This document shows, one piece after another, positions 1 to 5,659 of a DNA stretch of 10,388 bases. The translations under genes and the position numbers were made by a program. Origin of the DNA: an uncultured Alphaproteobacteria bacterium (GTDB lineage: Bacteria > Pseudomonadota > Alphaproteobacteria > Sneathiellales > Sneathiellaceae); the NCBI GenBank assembly GCA_937910835.1, contig CALEMG010000320.1:1-10388 (forward strand). The letters run 5' to 3'. The notes under the pieces were generated by a model. It searched no databases. It was not told where the DNA came from and was given only the letters and a program-made list of their open reading frames with translations. Position 1 is the first letter of the stretch. Every line of letters starts with the position of its first letter.

Positions 1-31
1 TTCGTGCCGCTATGTCGCGTATGGAGTCCAT
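1..31 (-). CDS. Possible 5' end of a divergent gene (partial)
   Basis: Reading leftward there is an ATG whose frame stays open for ten codons (MDSIRDIAAR) to the window edge. A purine-rich AAGGGA lies six bases upstream and could be a ribosome binding site. The start lies across the Zur-type palindrome from znuA, where zinc loci often carry znuC, znuB or zur divergently. Ten residues are too few to identify a family, so no function is assigned. An in-frame ATG five codons upstream is an alternative start. Confidence 0.25.
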   Translation of the reverse strand, partial: MDSIRDIAAR

Positions 32-66
32 TCTTTTTCCCTTCATATCTCGTTTTACAGTGTTAT

Positions 67-79
67 GTTATAATATAAC
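67..79 (+). promoter_or_regulatory. Zur-type operator overlapping a -10 box
   Basis: The 13-bp palindrome GTTATAATATAAC is identical to the central part of the Zur box consensus known from enterobacterial znuA/znuCB promoters. A perfect TATAAT (69-74) lies inside it, so a bound repressor would block RNA polymerase. It is 43 bp upstream of the znuA ATG. No good -35 hexamer is visible. Zinc-dependent repression by Zur is inferred from the site and the gene it precedes. Confidence 0.7.
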
Positions 80-122
80 TCTCTCGCTTCTTCGCAACCC
101 GAAACTTGAAATTTGACCCTCC

Positions 123-1109
123 ATGACACGTTGTCTTTTCCGCCTTATCATTCTGTTCCTGCTGCCCGCGAGCGCTCTTGCCAGTGAAAAAGGTGTCGTG
201 ATCGCGACGATCAAGCCGCTACATTCCCTGGTTCAAGGCGTAATGGGCGATATTGGGGAAGCAACGCTTCTTATCACCGGCATCGCGTCGCCGCACGGGT
301 TTTCGCTTAAACCATCACAGGTTAGCGACCTGCAGGATGCCGCTGCGGTCTTCTATATAGATGAAGCGTTTGAAAGTTTTCTGAAAAATGCGCTGTCGTC
401 CCTGCCCGAGGGGGTGCGCAAGGTTTCGCTTTCCCACGCGGAGGGGGTGAAACTTCTTGAACGGCGCGAGGGCGGCGCCTGGGACGATCACGAACATGAG
501 CACGGCCATAGCCACGCCCATAGTGATGACGATGAAGACGACGATGACCATGATCACAATGGCCACGATGATCATGACGATCACGGCACAGAGGCGGACA
601 ACCTGCATCTGTGGTTGGACCCGGAGAATGCCATATATATAACCCGTGCCGTCGCCAAAGAGCTGGGCCGCCGCTATCCAGAGAACCGGACGGTTTATAA
701 GGCGAATGCGGAAAAACAGATCGCCCGACTTAACGAGTTGGACGCGGAACTGCGCGCGCGCCTCGCCCCGTTACAGGGCAGGCCCTATATCGTTCTGCAT
801 GACGCCTACCCCTATTTCGAGGCGCGCTATAATCTTAAGGCGGTAGGCTCCCTCACCCTGGAGCCGGACGCCCCGGCAAGCGCGAAACGGCTGAAAGAGA
901 TCCGGGCGAAAATACAGGAAACCGCTGCCGTCTGCATCTTCCGGGAACCGCAGTTCGATGACCGGCTCTTACAAACGGCGGCAGAAGGATTCCCGGTCAA
1001 ACTTGGAGTTCTCGACCCGATCGGGGCTGATCTGGAACCGGGAGCAGGGCTCTACATCAAGCTGATGAACGCTTTGGCAGACAATCTGATGGATTGCCTG
1101 ATGGACTAG
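123..1109 (+). CDS. znuA: Zinc ABC transporter periplasmic binding protein ZnuA
   Basis: This protein captures Zn2+ in the periplasm and hands it to the ZnuBC permease and ATPase. Residues 1-20 are a signal peptide (hydrophobic core, ALA then S), so cleavage after A20 is likely. The cluster A-I fold is recognisable from IKPLHSL (30-36), ASPHGFSLKP (55-64), HLWLDP (162-167) and HDAYPYFEARY (226-236). The expected zinc-ligand histidines are H58, H162 and H226. A His/Asp-rich loop fills residues 121-154, as in ZnuA rather than the manganese-binding relatives. C271 and C325 match the disulfide pair of known ZnuA. At 328 residues the length is normal. No clear SD precedes the ATG, but the signal peptide fixes the start. 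The Zur-type box upstream implies induction under zinc starvation. The permease genes are not in the window. Confidence 0.93.
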   Translation: MTRCLFRLIILFLLPASALASEKGVVIATIKPLHSLVQGVMGDIGEATLLITGIASPHGFSLKPSQVSDLQDAAAVFYIDEAFESFLKNALSSLPEGVRKVSLSHAEGVKLLERREGGAWDDHEHEHGHSHAHSDDDEDDDDHDHNGHDDHDDHGTEADNLHLWLDPENAIYITRAVAKELGRRYPENRTVYKANAEKQIARLNELDAELRARLAPLQGRPYIVLHDAYPYFEARYNLKAVGSLTLEPDAPASAKRLKEIRAKIQETAAVCIFREPQFDDRLLQTAAEGFPVKLGVLDPIGADLEPGAGLYIKLMNALADNLMDCLMD

Positions 1110-1111
1110 AG

Positions 1112-1132
1112 GGCGGAACGCGGTTCCCCGCC
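1112..1132. terminator. Hairpin between convergent znuA and the DksA-like gene
   Basis: GGAAC (1115-1119) pairs with GTTCC (1123-1127) around a 3-base loop. The stem extends through GGC/GCC after a two-base bulge. It fills the 23-bp gap between the two convergent stop codons. There is no proper U-tract on either side, so termination is only plausible. Confidence 0.3.
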
Positions 1133-1447
1133 TTATTTAGCGCAATCGATGCAGACGGTCGTGTAGGGCAATGCCTCAAGGCGGGCTTCGCTGATTTCCC
1201 CGCCGCAGGAGGAGCAAACCTCGTAGTTCCCGGCTTCAATCCGTTCCAGTGCCGCTTTGATCATTTCGATTTCGCGGATCACTGTTTCTTCCATCCGCTC
1301 GTCAACCTCATCGCCTTCGCGTTCAAGCGCCTGCTCTCCGAAGGAAGCGCTGTGGGCGCCGCGCAGCCGTTGCTCAATGGCTTCCAGCCGCTTGACCTCC
1401 TCGGCTAACATATCCCGTAATTGCGTTTCGGCTGCTTTAATATCCAC
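1133..1447 (-). CDS. DksA/TraR family C4-type zinc finger protein
   Basis: This is a 104-residue member of the DksA/TraR family, whose members insert a coiled coil into the secondary channel of RNA polymerase and alter promoter kinetics. Residues 1-70 are strongly helical and charged. The C-terminus carries a zinc finger with C78-x2-C81 and C99-x2-C102. A D-x-x-D pair (D46, D49) sits where DksA has its coiled-coil tip acidic pair, but the following Ala of DksA is not kept (DEVDER). At 104 residues it is shorter than DksA proper (about 150), so it is closer to the short TraR/YbiI-like group, and a DksA role cannot be assumed. The start is GTG, chosen because AGGAGG lies seven bases upstream; no ATG is suitable. 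An FNR-type palindrome sits upstream. Confidence 0.85.
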   Translation of the reverse strand: MDIKAAETQLRDMLAEEVKRLEAIEQRLRGAHSASFGEQALEREGDEVDERMEETVIREIEMIKAALERIEAGNYEVCSSCGGEISEARLEALPYTTVCIDCAK

Positions 1448-1480
1448 GGATCACCCTCCTGAAAAACTCGTTATGCCTCA

Positions 1481-1486
1481 AAACTA
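1481..1486 (-). promoter_or_regulatory. Candidate -10 box of the DksA-like gene
   Basis: On the minus strand this reads TAGTTT. It would place transcription start near 1474, putting the centre of the FNR-type palindrome close to -41.5, the position used by class II FNR/CRP activators. The hexamer is weak, so support comes mainly from the spacing. Confidence 0.3.
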
Positions 1487-1508
1487 TTTTCTTGCACAGA
1501 TAATAACA

Positions 1509-1522
1509 TTGATATGGATCAA
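1509..1522 (-). promoter_or_regulatory. FNR/FixK-type operator
   Basis: TTGAT-ATGG-ATCAA is a perfect match to the FNR-family consensus TTGAT-N4-ATCAA, used by Fnr, FnrL and FixK proteins in Alphaproteobacteria. It lies in the 194-bp gap between the divergent DksA-like and EamA genes. Spacing favours the DksA-like gene. At a matching distance on the EamA side no -10 box is visible. Low-oxygen control is inferred. Confidence 0.5.
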
Positions 1523-1641
1523 AGAGAAACTGCAAGCTCGATAGAAGGCTCCGCCGAATTTGACAGCAGATTTCGGATAGTTTTAGCGGACGAGAAGTGA
1601 CATTGTGGTGCCATCGGATTTTCCGTTTATGAGGGAAAAGA

Positions 1642-2538
1642 ATGTCGTTGCGTGCCTGGATCATATTGCTTGTTCTTTCGTTTCTCTGGGGCGGCACCTT
1701 TTTCTTTATCGAGCTGGCGCTTGTGGATTTCACACCCTTCACCATCGTCTGCCTGCGGGTGTTGCTCGCCGCGGTCGCACTGTTTACTTATCTCAAGCTA
1801 AAGGGCGAGGCGATCCCCCGCGATCTTCAGCTCTGGGGGATATTTCTGGTGATGGGACTTCTCAATAATATCATCCCCTTCAGCCTGATTGTCTGGGGCC
1901 AGACGCACATTACAGGCAGCGTCGCCTCAATCCTGAACGCCACAACGCCGCTCTTTGCGGTCATCCTCGCGCATTTCCTCACGGCGGACGAGAAACTCAA
2001 CCGTCACAAGTTTCTGGGCGTGCTGATTGGTTTTGGCGGCGTGGTGGTGATGATGCAGCCGAGCCTCACGGAGGGGTTCAGCTTTGAAAGCATCGGGCAG
2101 CTCGCCATTCTCGGGGCGGCGCTTTCCTATGGATTCGCTGGAATCTGGGGCAAGCGCCTGAAGGAGACTTCGGCCCTCGTCAACGCGTTCGGGATGCTCG
2201 CCTGTTCCAGTGTGATCATGCTGCCCGTGGCGCTGATTGTGGATGAACCTTTCGCGGCCAGCCCCGACTGGATCAGTATTTCCGCCGTCGTCGCGCTCGC
2301 CCTGTTCGGCACCGCGCTCGCCTATATTCTCTATTTCCAGCTTCTCGCGCTGGCCGGCGCCGTCAATCTGTTGCTCGTCACCTTCCTGTTCCCGGTAACC
2401 GCGCTCCTCCTCGGTGTATGGATTCTCAATGAGGCCATCCACCCCCTCGCGCTTGGCGGCACGGCAGTTATCTTCGCCGGTCTTGCCCTGATCGACGGGC
2501 GCCTCCTAGCGCTGTTCAGAAACGTAAAAAAGGTGTGA
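1642..2538 (+). CDS. EamA/DMT-family drug/metabolite exporter
   Basis: This is an inner-membrane transporter of 298 residues, the usual length for two tandem EamA repeats of five helices each. The first repeat starts with the typical hydrophobic N-terminus containing SFLWGGTFF (13-21). The hinge and second repeat begin near LAILGAALSYGFAGIWGK. The protein ends in a short basic tail (ALIDGR...LFRNVKKV). EamA proteins export amino acids, metabolites or drugs, and the substrate cannot be read from sequence. The start is supported by GAGGGA six bases before the ATG. A TTGACA at 1560-1565 could be a -35 element, but no convincing -10 follows. A diverged copy of its 3' end recurs about 1.9 kb downstream, which suggests a tandem paralogue or integration into this gene end. 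Confidence 0.88.
   Translation: MSLRAWIILLVLSFLWGGTFFFIELALVDFTPFTIVCLRVLLAAVALFTYLKLKGEAIPRDLQLWGIFLVMGLLNNIIPFSLIVWGQTHITGSVASILNATTPLFAVILAHFLTADEKLNRHKFLGVLIGFGGVVVMMQPSLTEGFSFESIGQLAILGAALSYGFAGIWGKRLKETSALVNAFGMLACSSVIMLPVALIVDEPFAASPDWISISAVVALALFGTALAYILYFQLLALAGAVNLLLVTFLFPVTALLLGVWILNEAIHPLALGGTAVIFAGLALIDGRLLALFRNVKKV
2485..2498 (+). repeat. Left copy of 14-bp direct repeat in the eamA 3' end
   Basis: This stretch (GCCCTGATCGACGG) recurs exactly at 4425-4438, inside the orphan eamA tail. The two copies bracket the AT-rich operon. It is the longest identical run within two 66-bp tails that match at 45 positions, so it could be a recombination core or simply a conserved coding segment (ALIDG). 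Confidence 0.6.
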
Positions 2539-2555
2539 ATTTCTTCGCGCCTTTT
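2528..2555. terminator. Probable bidirectional terminator between eamA and the DCD-like gene
   Basis: AAAAGGTGTG (2528-2537) can pair with CGCGCCTTTT (2546-2555) around an 8-base loop, with two G-U pairs in plus-strand RNA. U-rich sequence follows on the plus strand. On the minus strand the AAAAGG/CCTTTT part holds and is followed by a U run. It overlaps the eamA stop codon and ends just before the convergent gene's stop. Confidence 0.4.
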
Positions 2556-3272
2556 CTATTTCGTTTTTTCTTCAACTGATTTTTCTTGATTGTAACTAAG
2601 CAATCCTTTTATTTCTTCGTAAATAGGTCCTCTAAGTAAAAACCCTACAATCAAGACAATAATAACGGCGTAAATTCCGGCATGAATCTTTAGCTTTTCT
2701 ATTTTTTGATCGGCGTCTGATATCTTTTTGGATAATCCTTGAAGAGAATGCAATTCACCGGGAATAGCATTTATCATACTTGTAGGGATAGATTCATAGC
2801 CGGGGTTTTTTCTTTTATATTTATCCGATTGCGTTTCCGAAAGGTCGGCGATCCACAATGCAAAAGCCTCATCACCTCTATCTAGGTCGATCGGTACAGG
2901 ACCAGCATTAAAAACAGAAAAACCCAATCTACCTTTGTACCCTGGATCTACATGAAAGCCTGATACATTTACGAGACCTTTAAATTTGATGCCGGCTTTC
3001 ATGGATATAAAGCCAATAGCGTAGTGCGGGATTGATATTAATTCTTCCGTAAGAAGAAACGCGAATTGGCCCGGAGGAATGGAAAACGAGTCTTTTTCAT
3101 TAAGCTTAACTTTCGTCTTACCATGTGGATTGGAAGAAAAAGCATCGGGAGTTACGTACTGCTCTGGCCCAATACGTAGCTCGTAAGCCGCATTCGCTAT
3201 CGGTTTTTCGCTCGGATTCTCAATAATATCCTTCAAATTATCAAAAAGCTTTTGACCACTCCAAAAAGCCAT
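2556..3272 (-). CDS. DCD/dUTPase-fold protein with C-terminal membrane anchor
   Basis: Residues 25-145 resemble the dCTP deaminase/trimeric dUTPase fold: AYELRIG (29-35) matches the family's S-x-D-L-R-L-G, and HVDPGYKGRLGFSVFNAG (107-124) matches its R-I-D-P-G-W-x-G segment. By eye alignment the catalytic Glu of dCTP deaminase is replaced by S119, and the nucleotide-binding R-S-S motif by M91-K92-A93, so normal deaminase or dUTPase activity is unlikely. A coiled-coil-like stretch (175-196) leads into one hydrophobic helix (about 198-214), followed by a charged tail, so the fold is probably tethered to the inner membrane. Canonical Dcd is about 190 residues and soluble. The start is supported by GGAGGGG six bases upstream. 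It is the last gene of a three-gene operon, 30 bp after its neighbour, and AT-rich compared with the flanks. Alternatives are a nucleotide sensor or a defence effector; neither is proven. Confidence 0.6.
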   Translation of the reverse strand: MAFWSGQKLFDNLKDIIENPSEKPIANAAYELRIGPEQYVTPDAFSSNPHGKTKVKLNEKDSFSIPPGQFAFLLTEELISIPHYAIGFISMKAGIKFKGLVNVSGFHVDPGYKGRLGFSVFNAGPVPIDLDRGDEAFALWIADLSETQSDKYKRKNPGYESIPTSMINAIPGELHSLQGLSKKISDADQKIEKLKIHAGIYAVIIVLIVGFLLRGPIYEEIKGLLSYNQEKSVEEKTK

Positions 3273-3302
3273 GCATCCCCCTCCGCATACGACACGTGAT
3301 AA

Positions 3303-3884
3303 CTAACGATTATGAAAGATGTTTCTTTCTTTCACCGTAGCAAGCCGTTTGCGCGTTTCCTTCGGCAAATCAAGGTCGAGAGTACTGCTTTGTTTCATCA
3401 CCAGATACAGGATACTTTTGGCACAACTAGTCATTTCCTGCCTAAAGGGATAAGGCTCAAGATGGTCCACAGACTCGCAGGCTTTAGCCAACCTACCTGT
3501 TGTTTCAACGAATGACAGGACAAACGGAAGCCGGTCATTTTCGTCTGTTTTATAACGATCATAACCGATCAATTCTCCACCATCCGTCATTTTGTCAGCA
3601 TTTGCCCCTAAATCAACATTTAGAGTGTTTGCGGTCGCAAGCGTAATAATGAAGCTATCCACAATTGCCTGACAAAATTTTTCATTATCCGATAACCGTA
3701 GCGCTTCCACGAAATACCCGCTGTATTTTGCAAAATGCAGCGCGTAGTGGTTCATTCGCTGATGAACATTGAGAATACAAATGTCCCGATGATATTTACT
3801 ATCATGCTCCAACTGCTCTTTTTGCAAATCAAAAAGCTCACTCGCAACATCGCGTTCGGGTATCAGATTTAAGACATTATTCAT
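3303..3884 (-). CDS. Unrecognised helical protein, two degenerate MazG-like units
   Basis: The product is 193 residues, all-helical in appearance, with no signal peptide. I see two related units. The first has FAKYSGYFVEA (51-61), then QAIVDSF (72-78) and LNVDL (88-92). The second has FVETTGRLAKAC (125-136), then EMTSCAKS (150-157) and LDLDL (169-173). This helix pattern recalls the all-alpha NTP pyrophosphatases (MazG/dimeric dUTPase), which use E-x-x-E and E-x-x-D metal ligands. Here only scattered residues remain (E60, D75; E127, E150), so it may be inactive or only distantly related. The ATG is chosen over a TTG two codons upstream because AGGAGG lies seven bases before it. The SD overlaps the merR stop codon, so the genes are probably translationally coupled. 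The MazG relation is tentative. Confidence 0.7.
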   Translation of the reverse strand: MNNVLNLIPERDVASELFDLQKEQLEHDSKYHRDICILNVHQRMNHYALHFAKYSGYFVEALRLSDNEKFCQAIVDSFIITLATANTLNVDLGANADKMTDGGELIGYDRYKTDENDRLPFVLSFVETTGRLAKACESVDHLEPYPFRQEMTSCAKSILYLVMKQSSTLDLDLPKETRKRLATVKERNIFHNR

Positions 3885-3895
3885 CCTCAAGCCTC

Positions 3896-4336
3896 CTATA
3901 CCGCTTCCAGAGCTTTTTTCGCATCCAACACTTCTTTATGCAAGGATGCCAACTCAATCATAAAAACAAATGACATTTGCCCGGATCCATCCAGTGTCTC
4001 TAGTATTTCATTACTATGTTTAAGAAATACTTTTTCCCCATCAGTTACCAGATACTGTGACGGTATTGTTTCTGGCGTTATCCCAGGATGATGTTTTTTA
4101 ATCGCATTCAGAGCCGTTTTTATTCGGGCAACCGACACCCCCAACGATAACAGTTTTGCTAGCGCACGCAAAATAACGATATCCCCAAAGCTATATTGAC
4201 GTGCTCTTCCTCTACCCGGGTTATGGCCCGTAGACGGCGTCAAAATGCCACTACGACACAAATAATTCACCATACTGACGGTTAATCCGCTCAATCGTGA
4301 CGCTTGTCTAACAGTATATGTGTCAACAGTTCCCAT
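3896..4336 (-). CDS. MerR-type HTH transcriptional regulator
   Basis: This is a 146-residue DNA-binding protein and probably the autoregulator of the operon it heads. Residues 7-75 form the MerR winged helix-turn-helix: YTVRQASRLSGLTVSMVNYL (7-26), the wing with GRGRARQYSFGDI (41-53), and the helix LRALAKLLSLGVSVARIKTAL (56-76). The C-terminal half (77-146) ends in a helix that may form the usual antiparallel dimer coiled coil. It has no cysteine cluster, so metal sensing of the MerR/CueR/ZntR kind is unlikely, and it is too short for a large drug-binding domain. The ATG directly precedes the HTH and lacks an SD, so the message may be leaderless. The start lies at one arm of a perfect inverted repeat, consistent with autorepression. 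The inducer is unknown. Confidence 0.85.
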   Translation of the reverse strand: MGTVDTYTVRQASRLSGLTVSMVNYLCRSGILTPSTGHNPGRGRARQYSFGDIVILRALAKLLSLGVSVARIKTALNAIKKHHPGITPETIPSQYLVTDGEKVFLKHSNEILETLDGSGQMSFVFMIELASLHKEVLDAKKALEAV

Positions 4337-4365
4337 ATATATAGTCTAGCTCATAACTATATATA
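4336..4365 (-). promoter_or_regulatory. Inverted-repeat operator/promoter of the merR operon
   Basis: Perfect 10-bp arms TATATATAGT (4336-4345) and ACTATATATA (4356-4365) are separated by 10 bp. The left arm abuts the merR start codon. On the minus strand TAGACT lies six bases before the ATG, the placement expected for a -10 box of a leaderless transcript. No convincing -35 is visible. A further short pair, CTAGC (4346-4350) and GCTAG (4368-4372), is partly interleaved. Binding by the MerR protein is inferred. Confidence 0.55.
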
Positions 4366-4397
4366 AAGCTAGAAAATCTGAATATTGTTTCCACACG

Positions 4398-4478
4398 GAA
4401 AAAGCAATTGTCTTTGCGAGCATCGCCCTGATCGACGGCCGGATTCTCACCCTGTTCCGCAAACCAAAAAAAGCCTGA
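4398..4478 (+). pseudogene. Orphan 3' end of a second eamA gene
   Basis: An open frame without a start ends at TGA (4476-4478). Its last residues read FASIALIDGR then ILTLFRKPKKA, matching the end of the intact EamA protein (FAGLALIDGR then LLALFRNVKKV) at 14 of 21 positions, with stops aligned. Over 66 bp, 45 bases match. Base composition changes from AT-rich to GC-rich near 4400. The rest of the gene is absent and AT-rich DNA lies upstream. Either a tandem eamA paralogue lost its body, or an element inserted into an eamA 3' end and displaced the tail. The upstream limit is approximate. Confidence 0.75.
4425..4438 (+). repeat. Right copy of 14-bp direct repeat
   Basis: This is identical to 2485-2498 and lies in the orphan eamA tail. 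The two copies are in the same orientation 1.94 kb apart. See the left copy for interpretation. Confidence 0.6.
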
Positions 4479-4538
4479 CCCTTGCGATCTAAATTGCTAA
4501 AATTAATCGTCAGAATATAAGAAACGGGAGGGGTTGTG

Positions 4539-5618
4539 ATGTGGCCGGACGAGAGACTACTTGATCTGCTTCAAATCGAAGTGCCGATTATCCAGGCCCC
4601 TATGGCCGGGGCCAACGGCTCGGCGCTGGCGATTTCGGTAAGTGAGGCGGGCGGTCTGGGGTCTCTTCCCTGCGCCATGTTAAACGAAGATCAGATGCGC
4701 GCCGAGGCGGGCGTCATTCGCCAGCAAACCGCAAATCCTTTCAGCATGAATTTTTTCTGCCATACCGCCGTTGCACCGACGCCGGAGCAGCAGGCGACCT
4801 GGACGGCACAGCTCGCGCCTTTCTATACGGAATACGGACTTGACCCGTCCGACATTGCGCCCGCCTCCATCCGTCGTGCGTTTGATGACGGCATGTGTGA
4901 ACTGATCGAGGATATTAAGCCAAAAGTGGCCAGTTTTCATTTCGGTCTGCCTGAAGCGTCCCTTCTTGCACGGGTTAAGGCGACGGGTGCGCGAGTTATT
5001 TCCAGCGCGACCACGGTTGAGGAGGCCCGCTGGCTTGAGGCGAACGGCTGCGATGCGATTATCGCGCAAGGCTATGAGGCGGGCGGTCATCGCGGTATGT
5101 TCCTGACCAAAGACGTGACCGCGCAGGCAGGCAGCATGGCGCTTTTGCCGCAGGTTGTTGATGCCGTGAAAGTGCCGGTTATCGCGGCCGGTGGTATTGC
5201 CGATGGTCGGGCCATCGCGGCGGCCTTTGCCTTGGGCGCCGCTGGCGTGCAAATCGGAACGGCCTATCTGTTTACGCCACAGTCCCTGATCAGCGATGTC
5301 CATCGCGCTGCGCTTCATCAGGCAAAGGATGACCAGACCGTCCTGACAAATGTATTCTCCGGGAAGCCTGCGCGCGGGCTGATCAACCGGGTAATCCGGG
5401 AAGTCGGTCCAATCTCTGACAAGACCCCGCCCTTTCCGACCGCCGGGGCCGCCCTCGCGCCCCTGAAAGCCAAGGCGGAAAAAGCCGGATCGGGTGATTT
5501 CACCTCGCTCTGGGCAGGGCAGGCGGCATCGCTTGCGCGCGATATGGATGCCGGAGACCTCACTCGGGCGCTCGCGGCGGACGCCCTAAAGCGCATGAAA
5601 CAGCTGGCAGGCACATAG
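4539..5618 (+). CDS. Nitronate monooxygenase (NPD family, class I)
   Basis: This FMN-dependent TIM-barrel enzyme oxidises alkyl nitronates such as propionate 3-nitronate and so detoxifies nitro compounds. It is 359 residues, normal for the family, and probably cytoplasmic. Visible motifs are VPIIQAPMAG near the N-terminus, FSMNFF (68-73), FHFGLP with the probable catalytic His at 134, AQGYEAGGHRG (176-186), VPVIAAGGIADGR and GVQIGTAYL, the last three building the flavin phosphate site. GTG immediately before the ATG could also start translation, but GGGAGGGG sits five bases before the ATG, so ATG is preferred. The SD lies shortly after the orphan eamA tail, so the gene may once have been co-transcribed with that lost paralogue. 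No promoter of its own was clear. The annotation '2-nitropropane dioxygenase' refers to the same family. Substrate is inferred. Confidence 0.9.
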   Translation: MWPDERLLDLLQIEVPIIQAPMAGANGSALAISVSEAGGLGSLPCAMLNEDQMRAEAGVIRQQTANPFSMNFFCHTAVAPTPEQQATWTAQLAPFYTEYGLDPSDIAPASIRRAFDDGMCELIEDIKPKVASFHFGLPEASLLARVKATGARVISSATTVEEARWLEANGCDAIIAQGYEAGGHRGMFLTKDVTAQAGSMALLPQVVDAVKVPVIAAGGIADGRAIAAAFALGAAGVQIGTAYLFTPQSLISDVHRAALHQAKDDQTVLTNVFSGKPARGLINRVIREVGPISDKTPPFPTAGAALAPLKAKAEKAGSGDFTSLWAGQAASLARDMDAGDLTRALAADALKRMKQLAGT

Positions 5619-5625
5619 AGAAAGT

Positions 5626-5653
5626 TTGACATTCCGGTAATTTAGCGTATAAG
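5626..5653 (+). promoter_or_regulatory. Strong sigma-70 promoter upstream of rhlE
   Basis: TTGACA (5626-5631), a 16-bp spacer and TATAAG (5648-5653) make a near-consensus promoter, beginning eight bases after the nitronate monooxygenase stop. Transcription would start near 5660, leaving about 210 nt before the helicase ATG. Confidence 0.65.
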
Positions 5654-5659
5654 CCCCTG

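Noticed and set aside
315..608. Minus-strand frame antisense to znuA with a hydrophobic-looking product
   Set aside because: It is the shadow of the His/Asp-rich loop: GAT/CAC codons read backwards give Ile/Val/Met runs. There is no SD and no family resemblance.
2539..4400. Insertion sequence or transposon
   Set aside because: There is no transposase or integrase, and no terminal inverted repeats or short target duplication at the edges. Only the diverged eamA tail frames the block.
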